64,000 bases of DNA from Enterococcus hirae ATCC 9790 (lineage in GTDB: Bacteria; Bacillota; Bacilli; Lactobacillales; Enterococcaceae). Made by a program: the position numbers and the translations under genes. Shown piece after piece: positions 7,388 through 15,065 of the stretch. The stretch spans positions 1,847,732 through 1,911,731 of the forward strand of contig NC_018081.1 of NCBI RefSeq assembly GCF_000271405.2, read 5' to 3'. Position 1 is the first letter of the stretch. Every line of letters starts with the position of its first letter. Below the pieces are notes generated by a model. That model was not told the DNA's origin. It did no database searches and worked only from the letters and a program-made list of their open reading frames with translations.

Positions 7388-8114
7388 AGGAACGAAACGC
7401 AACGATAACAAATTATTCAATAGTCTGTACAAGATAACCGTCAATGATGTTGTCGAAAAAAGAAACAAACTAACTTATCTGTCCTGGGCATGGGCGTGGG
7501 CAGAAGTCAGCAAAATCTGCGAAGAAGTAGACTACGAAATCTATCGTGATCCAGAAACAAATCGTCCATACCTCTTTGATGAAAAAACAGGCTATATGGT
7601 TTTTACCAGTATCACAGTCAACGGAGTAAAGCGTGACATGTGGTTACCAGTCATGGATGGTGCAAACAAGGCAATGAAAGATGAGCCATATACCTACGAA
7701 GTCAATGATTATCAGTGGAATAACGAAACGAAGAAAAAAGAGATTGTTGGAAAAATCGAAAAGCGAGTTGAAGCAGCAACTATGTTCGATATCAATAAGA
7801 CGATCATGCGCTGCCTAGTAAAGAATCTTGCTATGTTTGGACTTGGTTTATATATTTTTGCAGGTGAAGACATGCCAGAAGATGTCTCGATGCTTGAACC
7901 AGCTACTCAAAGAAGCAAAAAGCTATTCTTAGATGCTTTGCAATTGGTTGCTAACAAGTACGATAAATCAATTGACGAAGCAGTTGTCGCATTGACTGAT
8001 GCAGCTTCTATAACTGCCGATGACAGTAAATGGACTAAACGTGATCTAGGCGTGCTAAAACGAGGCGTTAACTGGCTTGAAGATCAGTACAAAGAAGAAA
8101 CAAAAGAGAAGTGA
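7380..8114 (+). CDS. Sak-type single-strand annealing protein (DUF1071)
   Basis: Protein of 244 aa. The segment NKLTYLSWAWAWAEV...YEIYRDPETNRPYLFDEKTGYMVFTSITVNG...MWLPVMDGANKAM is characteristic of the DUF1071/Sak family of phage recombinases, as is MRCLVKNLAMFGLGLYIFAGED. These proteins anneal single strands during phage replication. ATG 7380 is preceded by GGAGG and overlaps the upstream gene. Confidence 0.85.
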   Translation: MSEGTKRNDNKLFNSLYKITVNDVVEKRNKLTYLSWAWAWAEVSKICEEVDYEIYRDPETNRPYLFDEKTGYMVFTSITVNGVKRDMWLPVMDGANKAMKDEPYTYEVNDYQWNNETKKKEIVGKIEKRVEAATMFDINKTIMRCLVKNLAMFGLGLYIFAGEDMPEDVSMLEPATQRSKKLFLDALQLVANKYDKSIDEAVVALTDAASITADDSKWTKRDLGVLKRGVNWLEDQYKEETKEK

Positions 8115-8119
8115 TATGA

Positions 8120-8806
8120 GTGTTTAAACCACTAATAGATTCATACTCGGCGGTACTAAAGAAATTTAAAGGTAACGACATTGGTGCAACGATCAATGAA
8201 GAAGTAAATATCGAACGGCTGAAAACAATGTATGACGGTTACGATGGCGATCGAATCATTGAAATTCGTTTTATTGATCCACGTCGATTCACCGTACAGC
8301 AACGAAACTTTATCTATGCACTTATAGGCGATATTTTCATCGATACAGGCATGCCACCGGACTTCTGGAAGGAATTCTTCTACTTCCGTTTCGAAGGTGT
8401 CACAGGGCGCAAAATAAGCCTCAAAGACGAATCGAGCACAACCGTGAGTGATGCCAATATCTTAGCGAATATCATCCTAGATTTTATCTTTGAACATCAT
8501 ATTCCTTTCAAAGAAGGCTATGAGATTTTACCAGCGAATCAAGAGTATTACTTCTACAAATGCATCACAAAAAGAGTCTGCTGCATTTGTGGCAAAACAG
8601 GAGCTGACATCGATCACTTTGACAAAGCGCTAGGAAGACGAAAGCGCAAAGAAGTTGATCATTCAGAGTACACATTTGCAGCACTCTGCAGGATTCATCA
8701 CACGGAGAAACACAATATAGGTGTGATCAATTTCAAAAATAAATATCAAATCAAAGGGATCAAGTTAAGTCATGAAACGATTAAAAAGTTAAGGATAGGA
8801 GGATAA
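8120..8806 (+). CDS. Putative HNHc nuclease of the recombination module
   Basis: Protein of 228 aa starting at GTG. The C-terminal half carries a zinc-binding HNH-like site: CCICGKTGADIDHFD, then DHSEYTFAALCRIHHTEKHNIG. This matches the putative HNHc nuclease family found after DUF1071 genes in Enterococcus and Streptococcus phages. The N-terminal half (RIIEIRFIDPRRFTVQQRNFIYALIGDIF) is typical of that family. Confidence 0.8.
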   Translation: MFKPLIDSYSAVLKKFKGNDIGATINEEVNIERLKTMYDGYDGDRIIEIRFIDPRRFTVQQRNFIYALIGDIFIDTGMPPDFWKEFFYFRFEGVTGRKISLKDESSTTVSDANILANIILDFIFEHHIPFKEGYEILPANQEYYFYKCITKRVCCICGKTGADIDHFDKALGRRKRKEVDHSEYTFAALCRIHHTEKHNIGVINFKNKYQIKGIKLSHETIKKLRIGG

Positions 8807-8808
8807 AT

Positions 8809-9639
8809 TTGGCTGAGATAAGTTGGATCAAACTTAAAACTACTATGTTTGACGATGAAAAAATACGATTAATCCAAGCTGTTCCTGAGTCGGATGCCAT
8901 CATCGTTATATGGATTCGATTACTAGTTTTAGCAGGAAAGACTAACGACGATGGTCTGATATATATCCAGAGGAACATGCCTTATACCGAAGAAATGCTT
9001 GCTACATTGTTTGGCAAAAACGTAAATACGGTTCGCTTAGCGCTAACTACATTGGCAAATTTCAACATGATTGATCTAAGCAGTGATGGACTAATTGCCA
9101 TCAGTAATTGGGAAAAACATCAAAATATCGAGGGTATGGATAAAGTAAGGCTAAAAAATGCTGAAAGAAACCGTAAATACAGGGAAAGAAAGAGACAGGA
9201 ACGTCTCAAATTGGAAAATGACGTTAGCGTGACGTCACGTGAGGGTACAGATAAAGATATAGAAGAAGATAAAGATATAGATAAAGAAGAAAAGAAAGGT
9301 AAGTATTCTGACGAACACTTACGCCTTGCTAAAAAAATGCAAAGGAATTTAACTGAAGATTTTCCAAAAGAAATGAACAAAGTAGATATCGAAAAATGGG
9401 CAGACACAATCAGGTTGATGGAAGAAAGAGATAAAGCGTCTATAGAAGCGATTGAGTATGTGATCAATTGGCTACCTACAAATGAATTTTGGTTTGGAAA
9501 TATTAGAAGTGCTAAGAAATTGAGAGAAAAATTTGAGAAGCTCAAATTCGAAATCAAAGCAGACAAGAAGAATCATAAAAAGCAAAGTCAAAAACTACAG
9601 TACAGCAATCCTAGTGAATATGACGACTTGCCAATTTAA
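8809..9639 (+). CDS. Replisome organizer (phage_rep_org_N)
   Basis: Protein of 276 aa; start is TTG behind AGGAGG. The N-terminal winged-helix domain begins ISWIKLKTTMFDDEKIRLIQ, the signature of the phage replisome organizer family that binds the phage origin. A highly charged linker (KDIEEDKDIDKEEKKGKY) leads to a C-terminal helical domain likely to contact the helicase loader encoded next. The origin usually lies within this gene; the direct repeats around the linker (GATAAAGATATAGA) are a candidate. Confidence 0.85.
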   Translation: MAEISWIKLKTTMFDDEKIRLIQAVPESDAIIVIWIRLLVLAGKTNDDGLIYIQRNMPYTEEMLATLFGKNVNTVRLALTTLANFNMIDLSSDGLIAISNWEKHQNIEGMDKVRLKNAERNRKYRERKRQERLKLENDVSVTSREGTDKDIEEDKDIDKEEKKGKYSDEHLRLAKKMQRNLTEDFPKEMNKVDIEKWADTIRLMEERDKASIEAIEYVINWLPTNEFWFGNIRSAKKLREKFEKLKFEIKADKKNHKKQSQKLQYSNPSEYDDLPI

Positions 9640-9655
9640 AAAGGAGATGCATCAC

Positions 9656-10507
9656 ATGGAAAGCCTAGCAAATGCTATGGAGAAGCTAATAAGAAGAGTA
9701 TTAGTGCAAAGCGGAAAATGTCCAGAATGTAGCGAACCTTTGTATAGTTGGCGAGCTAAAAATAAGGATGGTTCAGAACGCTGTAAACCAACATGCATGA
9801 GTTGTGGTTATAAAGCGTTACGTGTGAAAGAGGATATACAGACCGAACGGATATATAACGACAGCTTAAAAGCGCGAGCATTGAGTTTTTTTCAAAATGG
9901 TTCGGTATTAACAGATAAAACTTTGTTTAAATGCAAAATGGAAAATTATCACGTAGTGGATCAAGAAACGAAAATTGCTTTAGAAAGAGCTAAAAGCTAT
10001 GTAAATGATGTCCTACTGAACCATCCTGCACATTTCATTCTATCAGGGAAATCAGGAAGCGGAAAAAGCCACTTGTCAATGGCGACAGCTTGGGAAATAC
10101 TTGAGCGCTCAAATTATGACAAGAAAATACTTTTTATAAGCTATCAAGAATTATTAGAACAAATAAAGTTCTCTTATAACAATGCTGAACTGAGAAAAGA
10201 AATTGAAGGATCGCTTATAGCCGATATTAAAACAACTGATTTGGTGGTTTTTGACGATATTGGAGCTGAATTAGGTAGTGGGGTATCAAATAGTAGGCAG
10301 TTTACAAACAATACGTTAAACACGCTCTTGGAAGCCAGACAGAACAAGGCAACGATCATCACAACAAACTTATCTGGTCCCGAACTAAGAGAAGCCTACG
10401 GCGAAAGAATTGTTTCTAGGATATTTAAGAATTCAGAAGGTTATGCGCTGAAATTCCAACAAACAGCAGACAAGCGTATAAAACCAGTGAAAGGTAGTAT
10501 CGCATGA
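9656..10507 (+). CDS. DnaC-like helicase loader ATPase
   Basis: AAA+ protein of 283 aa. A zinc-ribbon-like N-terminus (C22, C25, C47, C50) precedes the ATPase core with Walker A GKSGSGKS (131-138) and Walker B LVVFDDIG (D200, D201), and a sensor motif TIITTNLSG. It should load the host DnaB-type helicase at the phage origin. ATG 9656 is chosen for AAGGAGATG upstream. It overlaps the next gene by four bases. Confidence 0.9.
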   Translation: MESLANAMEKLIRRVLVQSGKCPECSEPLYSWRAKNKDGSERCKPTCMSCGYKALRVKEDIQTERIYNDSLKARALSFFQNGSVLTDKTLFKCKMENYHVVDQETKIALERAKSYVNDVLLNHPAHFILSGKSGSGKSHLSMATAWEILERSNYDKKILFISYQELLEQIKFSYNNAELRKEIEGSLIADIKTTDLVVFDDIGAELGSGVSNSRQFTNNTLNTLLEARQNKATIITTNLSGPELREAYGERIVSRIFKNSEGYALKFQQTADKRIKPVKGSIA

Positions 10508-10863
10508 ATAAATACCGTAATAAAAAAACTGTTCATCGAGGTATCAAGTTTGATTCTATAGCGGAAGCAGAGTATTACGATCTAGCCTTGTGGCAAGCTG
10601 AAGCTAACGGCTGGAAAGTAAAACTTCAGGAAAGATTTGAGCTAATGCCGAAATTTGAACTAGACGGAAAGAAGTATCGCAAGATCGAGTATATTCCTGA
10701 CTTCACATTTTATAAAAACGGCAAACTTGTCAAAGTCGTAGATGTTAAAGGAATGCAGACAAAAGACTTTAAGATCAAGGCAAAGTTGTTTTGTCATCAA
10801 TATCAAGTGCCGTTGATATTAGCTAAAAAATATCGGAATACGTTCAAGGAAGAGCGTTTTTAA
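10504..10863 (+). CDS. DUF1064 family endonuclease-like protein
   Basis: Protein of 119 aa with the DUF1064 pattern GIKFDSIAEAEYYDLA...YIPDFTFYKNGKLVKVVDVKG, which resembles a PD-(D/E)xK nuclease core (E20-21, D74, D86, K88). Such proteins are thought to be phage Holliday-junction or DNA-processing nucleases. A truncated near-identical copy of its C-terminal half lies at 60681-60818 in the second element. Confidence 0.85.
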   Translation: MNKYRNKKTVHRGIKFDSIAEAEYYDLALWQAEANGWKVKLQERFELMPKFELDGKKYRKIEYIPDFTFYKNGKLVKVVDVKGMQTKDFKIKAKLFCHQYQVPLILAKKYRNTFKEERF

Positions 10864-10877
10864 CGAGGTGGTCCATC

Positions 10878-11039
10878 ATGACAACAGAAGAAGTGATTCA
10901 AATGCGTATTCGAAGCATTCAACGTGAAATTGACGATCTGGAACGAACAAAGGCAGTGATGGTCAATGAAACGGCTAGAAAGGCAATCGATTTGCACATA
11001 GAAAATTTAAGAAGGGAAATCCATCGATTGGAGGAATGA
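10878..11039 (+). CDS. Small coiled-coil protein (53 aa)
   Basis: Begins MTTEEVIQMRIRSIQREIDDLE and is almost entirely a charged alpha helix. GAGGTGG precedes the ATG; its stop overlaps the next start. Function unknown. Confidence 0.55.
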   Translation: MTTEEVIQMRIRSIQREIDDLERTKAVMVNETARKAIDLHIENLRREIHRLEE

Positions 11040-11341
11040 GCGTGGATAAGAAAGCAACAATGAAACGAATCATCGAACTGACACATTCTGAGAATTGGCA
11101 AGAAGACAAAGAAATAGTTGCAGAAGTCCAAAAGCTCGGCAAATCAATGTGGGCTGAAAAAACCAAACGGAGAACGCCGAGAAAAATTGCAATCTGGCAT
11201 GGTGATCGAATTCTAGTAACAGGTACTGCTGAACAGTTATCTGAAATTACTGGTCTGAGCAAAAATATTATCTGGGATAGAGCTAGGAGCTTATGGATTG
11301 ATTCAAAGGGACGACAGTTTAGGTATGTGGAGGAGAAATAA
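11036..11341 (+). CDS. Hypothetical phage protein (101 aa)
   Basis: Soluble basic protein; the segment PRKIAIWHGDRILVTGTAEQLSEITGLSKNIIWDRARS looks like a small helix-turn-helix, so DNA binding is possible. The start overlaps the preceding gene (ATGA). A short copy of its 5' end survives at 61548-61622 in the second element. Confidence 0.6.
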   Translation: MSVDKKATMKRIIELTHSENWQEDKEIVAEVQKLGKSMWAEKTKRRTPRKIAIWHGDRILVTGTAEQLSEITGLSKNIIWDRARSLWIDSKGRQFRYVEEK

Positions 11342-11655
11342 TGGATCTCATTACACAATACAGTGATATCATCCTCAAGAAAATCATGATGAAGATTCAG
11401 AAAGACAAAAAATCAAAAGAACGAGCGGAATTAGTTAAGTTGGAAATGGCTGAAACAGGAGCAGGAGTGCGAAGTAGCAGGCATTGGAAAGCAGCAGCAA
11501 ACATTGAATTCTATTACAACGAAATTCAAAAAGGGTTCGATCAGATGCGTGAGCTGGATCGGCAAACAAATTGGAGCAAGAAACTTCATCAAGATCGTTT
11601 CAAATTTGTAGAAAAGTATAGAGAGATACTGAATGAGTATTTCGAGGAGGACTAG
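11341..11655 (+). CDS. Hypothetical phage protein (104 aa)
   Basis: Charged, largely helical protein (MDLITQYSDIILKKIMMKIQ) with GGAGG before the ATG. Stop and start overlap the neighbours by a single base, showing an operon. No family recognised. Confidence 0.55.
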   Translation: MDLITQYSDIILKKIMMKIQKDKKSKERAELVKLEMAETGAGVRSSRHWKAAANIEFYYNEIQKGFDQMRELDRQTNWSKKLHQDRFKFVEKYREILNEYFEED

Positions 11656-11832
11656 ATGTTTAATTTAATGTTAGCGTCAATTCACATTTTATTCTATATA
11701 ACGATATTTGTAGCTATATTAATTAATACGATAAAAAGCGGTTTTTTAACACCAATCGGCACAATTTTAACATTAGCTTCATTTGTTACAAGTTGTATTA
11801 TCCAACTTAAATATATAAAGGAGAATGAATAA
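11656..11832 (+). CDS. Small two-helix membrane protein (58 aa)
   Basis: Two hydrophobic segments (ASIHILFYITIFVAILI and PIGTILTLASFVTSCII) separated by a short basic loop. GAGGAGG precedes the ATG; the stop overlaps the next ATG by one base. Function unknown. Confidence 0.55.
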   Translation: MFNLMLASIHILFYITIFVAILINTIKSGFLTPIGTILTLASFVTSCIIQLKYIKENE

Positions 11833-12143
11833 TGGACGAACTAATCACAAAAGTAGAGCAGTGGGCTAAAGATAAGGGATTGGATCAAGCTGATTCCAGC
11901 AAGCAAATGTTAAAAACGATCGAAGAGATTGGGGAAGTTGCCGCTTCTCTAGCTAGAAAAGATGAACATGGTTTAAGAGACGGAATTGGAGACGTAGTAG
12001 TAACCTTGATTATTTTAGCTATGCAAAATGATATGGATTTGTACGAGTGTCTGAACCAAGCATACAACGAAATCAAAGGACGCACAGGGAAAATGGTATA
12101 TGGTGTATTCGTGAAGTCGAGTGATTTGGAGGAAGCGGAATGA
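11832..12143 (+). CDS. MazG-like nucleotide pyrophosphohydrolase
   Basis: Protein of 103 aa with the MazG-type metal-binding pattern: EEIGEVAAS followed about 15 residues later by DGIGDVVVTL. The family hydrolyses NTPs to NMP and pyrophosphate. In phages it is thought to adjust nucleotide or alarmone pools in the infected cell. AAGGAG lies upstream. Confidence 0.82.
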   Translation: MDELITKVEQWAKDKGLDQADSSKQMLKTIEEIGEVAASLARKDEHGLRDGIGDVVVTLIILAMQNDMDLYECLNQAYNEIKGRTGKMVYGVFVKSSDLEEAE

Positions 12144-12365
12144 ATGTTCAAAATAGCATTTTATCTGTTCGATTACACAGATGGTTCGTTTAAGAAAGTT
12201 TATTTTCATCACTGGAATGATAGCAAACCTGTTTTTACAAAAAACAAGAAGAGAGCAAAGAAGTATTTTGATGAAAGATCAGCAAATAAAGATATAGTGC
12301 AGTTAAAAAAAGCAGAATCACCATCTGCGAAAACATTGTCAATTCGATTGGAGGAAAAAGAATGA
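12144..12365 (+). CDS. Hypothetical phage protein (73 aa)
   Basis: Basic protein beginning MFKIAFYLFDYTDGSFKKVYF. It starts immediately after the MazG-like gene (GGAGG nearby) and overlaps the next gene by four bases. Function unknown. Confidence 0.5.
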   Translation: MFKIAFYLFDYTDGSFKKVYFHHWNDSKPVFTKNKKRAKKYFDERSANKDIVQLKKAESPSAKTLSIRLEEKE

Positions 12366-12658
12366 AAATAAAAGACGGATTTTACGCTAGTAGTCATGGT
12401 ATCGGCGGTTTAATGCTAGATATGCCGACAAAGAAACCTAAAACACGTAAGAAACCAAAATTCAAAGTCGGTGACATGGTTCGCTGTGAAGCAGAAGAGT
12501 TCATTTATCCGTTTCGTGGATATGTAGAACACGTCTATAATCACTCAGCAATCATTCGCATTGAAAACACGATGGAATGTGACAAGTGGTTAGCGAAAAG
12601 CAAAGAGAATTTAGCTGTAGCGAGATTGGTGGATATGGAACTAATCAATGACAAATAA
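12362..12658 (+). CDS. Hypothetical phage protein with SH3-like segment (98 aa)
   Basis: After a basic N-terminus (KKPKTRKKPK) the segment FKVGDMVRCEAEEFIYPFRGYVEHVYNHSAIIRIE resembles a small SH3/KOW-type barrel. GGAGG precedes the start. It is the last gene before the ArpU leader. Confidence 0.55.
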   Translation: MKIKDGFYASSHGIGGLMLDMPTKKPKTRKKPKFKVGDMVRCEAEEFIYPFRGYVEHVYNHSAIIRIENTMECDKWLAKSKENLAVARLVDMELINDK

Positions 12659-12662
12659 AAAA

Positions 12663-12711
12663 GCCGGATCGCTCCGACTGATGTAATAAATCCGACAAGT
12701 TTATTATATCA
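12663..12711 (+). promoter_or_regulatory. Conserved two-hairpin leader upstream of arpU
   Basis: Hairpin 1: GCCGGA (12663-12668) / TCCGAC (12673-12678). Hairpin 2: TAATAAA / TTTATTA around TCCGACAAG (12684-12706), followed by TATC. The same two structures lie upstream of the ArpU-like gene in the second element (63176-63225), where the inner pair of hairpin 2 is swapped (TAATAAT / ATTATTA). Hairpin 1 with flanking As would also be a terminator on the minus strand. Confidence 0.55.
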
Positions 12712-12731
12712 CATAAAAGGAGCGGTTTGAC

Positions 12732-13148
12732 TTGATGCAATTGTTACGAGAGGTAGATTTCAAACAGACAAGATGTAATGCGAGAGATGTGCTGAAGAAC
12801 TTTCGGCGTTTGGAGCGGATGGCAGGTCGCTCTTTGATAGATATTAAGTCGCCGATTATTACGGATATGCCGAAGGCGCCGAAGCACGGCAATAAGGCAG
12901 AGGACGCGATCATTCAGATGATGGATATAGAAGCAGAGAGAGATGCGATTCTAGCGGCTTTGATGGCACTTAGTCTGATTAGTCGTCAGATACTCTACTA
13001 CAGCTTTTGTGTGCCAGATAGCTTCTCAAACTACAGAATTAGCCGTGAAGTGGGTTATTCAGAAAGAAGTATACAACGGATGAAGTCGGAAGCTCTAATA
13101 GAGTTTGCAGAAGCATATAAACACGGAAGAATAATTGCTTATAAATAA
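12732..13148 (+). CDS. ArpU-family late transcription regulator
   Basis: Protein of 138 aa with ArpU-family hallmarks: an N-terminal helical region (VLKNFRRLERMAGRSLIDIKSPIITDMP), the PKAPKHGNKAEDAI segment, and a C-terminal sigma-70-region-4-like HTH (ILYYSFCV...NYRISREVGYSERSIQRMKSEAL). ArpU-type proteins sit just before the packaging genes and are thought to activate late transcription. The start may be TTG 12732 (AGGAG nine bases upstream) or ATG 12735. Its likely binding sites, three 11-bp-spaced repeats, start three bases after its stop codon. Confidence 0.85.
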   Translation: MMQLLREVDFKQTRCNARDVLKNFRRLERMAGRSLIDIKSPIITDMPKAPKHGNKAEDAIIQMMDIEAERDAILAALMALSLISRQILYYSFCVPDSFSNYRISREVGYSERSIQRMKSEALIEFAEAYKHGRIIAYK

Positions 13149-13150
13149 TT

Positions 13151-13205
13151 TGGCGGTTTTTTGGCGGAATGATGGCGGTTTTTAGCTATTTACCAGTGAT
13201 ATTAT
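13151..13205 (+). promoter_or_regulatory. Late promoter with three 11-bp-spaced activator repeats
   Basis: TGGCGG occurs at 13151, 13162 and 13173, exactly 11 bp apart, so on one face of the helix. A TATTAT -10 box is at 13200-13205 with no recognisable -35, as expected for an activator-dependent promoter. The second element has the same arrangement with a different repeat (TATACC, 63730-63808). Transcription would start near 13211, at the base of the first helix of the leader RNA. Confidence 0.6.
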
Positions 13206-13210
13206 GGTAG

Positions 13211-13381
13211 TGTCGAAAGATTAGTGATAGGTCTAAGACAAAATAATAATAAAAGGAACATCGTTTTATTATTGTTTCACAATTATGCTTCGATAGACAG
13301 TAGCGGAAATATTAAGAATAAGGATGTGAATTTCAACTCCTTCTAAATTGTTCTTATTATCTATCATCCATTGCTGTCTAT
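13211..13381 (+). ncRNA. Conserved structured late-leader RNA
   Basis: Helices: P1 TGTC/GACA plus TTAG/CTAA (13211-13240); P2 a 10-bp AATAATAAAA/TTTTATTATT hairpin (13245-13273); a conserved box AATTATGCTTCGATAGACAG (13281-13300); P3 ATAGACAG/CTGTCTAT closing 13293-13381; nested AAGAA/TTCTT and AAGGA/TCCTT with GTGAA in the loop. The counterpart at 63814-63980 keeps the box (19 of 20 bases) and every helix, although P2 shares no stem sequence. I do not recognise a named RNA family. Confidence 0.62.
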
Positions 13382-13451
13382 TATTGGTCATTGACGGGAA
13401 CGTAAGTTCGTGATATCTTATTGTCATAATCCTTATGATTATATCTGCTAG

Positions 13452-13493
13452 AAAAGAAGTTTAGAAAGCGATTGTTTTCTTGACTTCTTTTTG
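13452..13493 (+). terminator. Intrinsic terminator inside the late leader
   Basis: AAAAGAAGT pairs with ACTTCTTTT, with an inner AGAAA/TTTCT stem, followed by a T-rich run (13488-13492). It lies about 110 bp after the structured RNA and before the accessory module, so late transcripts must pass it. Confidence 0.6.
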
Positions 13494-13539
13494 ATTTAAT
13501 TAATGTAGCAGATATTAACTACATAAGGAGAGTATTTAA

Positions 13540-14226
13540 ATGGCAAAGCAAAAAATCCGTTTTAATTATTTTGAGCCTCAATTAATTATTGAAAACAATG
13601 ATTTGGTAAAATGGGATATGAAGAAATTTTTAGATGCAATTTTAAATAATAAAAAAACTTTTGATGCATCAGTATTTTTAGGAGATGAAATATCAGATTT
13701 AGAATGGAATAGCTGTGATTACGATAGTTCTAATGATATATACTACATTCAGTTATCTAAGTTAAGATCAAAAAATATTCCTTCTCGGAAACGGATTAAT
13801 CATGATAAAGAAGATATTAATTTAGCCGACGATGAATATTTAGGTGAATTTAACTTGTTGGTTTATGATCCTAAAGTGCAAGCTCTTATAGTTCAAAGTA
13901 ATTTTTATGGATTGACTACTAAACAAATAGCACTGGCCTTAACCGGTTTAAGACAAAAAGTGAATAAAATTAATGGAACTTCTGATGGTGATATTCCATA
14001 TGTGGTACATTTATCACCAGTAATTGATTCTAATGCTATTAATAAAGTTTTGAATAATGAAATTTATAGAAAAGTTACAATTAAAGGTGCTGATTATAAT
14101 GCCATAGCGGATTCAGATCTTAATTCCCAATTGTTAAATAAAACTATCGATGCTCTTAACGAAATTCACGGAGTAAATTTTGAGTTGACGCTATCGATGG
14201 CTAAATCAGAAAAAAAGATACGCTAG
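13540..14226 (+). CDS. DUF6731-like protein, zero-frame product
   Basis: Zero-frame protein of 228 aa. The pattern YYIQLSKLRSKNIP ... DDEYLGEFNLLVYDPKVQALIVQSN resembles DUF6731 proteins of Firmicute mobile elements (recalled, not searched). The frame ends shortly after a slippery A_AAA_AAG heptamer (14211-14217). A -1 slip there would read on to 14516 and give a protein of about 325 aa, the usual length for the family. AAGGAG precedes the ATG. The gene is much more AT-rich than its phage neighbours, suggesting separate acquisition. Confidence 0.65.
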   Translation: MAKQKIRFNYFEPQLIIENNDLVKWDMKKFLDAILNNKKTFDASVFLGDEISDLEWNSCDYDSSNDIYYIQLSKLRSKNIPSRKRINHDKEDINLADDEYLGEFNLLVYDPKVQALIVQSNFYGLTTKQIALALTGLRQKVNKINGTSDGDIPYVVHLSPVIDSNAINKVLNNEIYRKVTIKGADYNAIADSDLNSQLLNKTIDALNEIHGVNFELTLSMAKSEKKIR

Positions 14227-14516
14227 ATAAAAAAGAAGTTAGAACTATGATTGAAGATGTTATGAGACTAAGTGAGAAAGACGATTCAAATGTGGCGATG
14301 CATATCGCAACTAGAAAAGATATAGAGAGTTCGATAGAATATATTGATTTATTGACCCCTAGATTATCTTCCGAAATTATTCTAGATGTGAAAAATAGAT
14401 CCACAATAGGAGCGGAATATATATATAATGGATTTAAAGAACAGAATTATTTTAATTCGAGTCAATATATGCAAAGAAAATTAATAAGATTATTACCTAA
14501 TAATAATAAAAAATAA
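14217..14516 (+). CDS. -1 frame C-terminal part of the DUF6731-like protein
   Basis: Reading from GAT at 14217 this frame is open for 99 residues to 14516, beginning DTLDKKEVRTMIEDV. An internal ATG (14247) has no good ribosome site, so it is more likely the continuation of the preceding gene by -1 frameshift than a separate gene. A simple one-base deletion in the A7 run (14210-14216) would look the same. Confidence 0.55.
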   Translation, partial: DTLDKKEVRTMIEDVMRLSEKDDSNVAMHIATRKDIESSIEYIDLLTPRLSSEIILDVKNRSTIGAEYIYNGFKEQNYFNSSQYMQRKLIRLLPNNNKK

Positions 14517-14525
14517 GGTGATCAA

Positions 14526-15050
14526 ATGAATTTTGGCAAAAAAACCAAAGTAATATTTACTAAGGGGAATTTACTTGATAAGATTGACTATTTAAGATAT
14601 GTTATTGATATTATTTTATGTATTATTGTATTAGTTGCATATAATAAAAAATATATGTTGAGTATTCGTGGAGCTATAAGTGATACAATTTCTTTTTCTT
14701 CAATTACCTTAGGCGTTTTGGGAGTATTAATTGGTTTATTGATGAGTTTGAAGGAAGAGTCCATTTTTTTTAAAAAAGCTCAAAAATATGATTTAGATAA
14801 TGATATATATACATTTTTAATCAATAGAATGAGAAATGCTTTTATATTCAATCTTTTTTTATTGATTTTATCTGTTTTTTATTGTTTCGTTATTCCTAAT
14901 ATGCCATTTTTTATAAAGTGTATGGGTTTAATAATATGGTTCTTTCTATTTATAATTGTATCGTGGGACACCGTTTACTTAATTTGGATAATTGTCAAAA
15001 TTTGTACTTTTAAAAGTAATGATGATTCTGTAAGAGAATCGAGAAGTTAA
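14526..15050 (+). CDS. Multi-pass membrane protein of the accessory module
   Basis: Protein of 174 aa with about four transmembrane helices (DIILCIIVLVAY; ITLGVLGVLIGLLM; AFIFNLFLLILSVFYCFVI; GLIIWFFLFIIVSWDTVYLIWIIV) and a charged loop between helices 2 and 3. It follows the DUF6731-like gene by nine bases behind AAGGTG and ends before a terminator. A soluble protein paired with a four-helix membrane protein recalls two-gene anti-phage or exclusion systems, but I cannot assign a known one. Confidence 0.6.
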   Translation: MNFGKKTKVIFTKGNLLDKIDYLRYVIDIILCIIVLVAYNKKYMLSIRGAISDTISFSSITLGVLGVLIGLLMSLKEESIFFKKAQKYDLDNDIYTFLINRMRNAFIFNLFLLILSVFYCFVIPNMPFFIKCMGLIIWFFLFIIVSWDTVYLIWIIVKICTFKSNDDSVRESRS

Positions 15051-15065
15051 TAATTATTGATAAGA

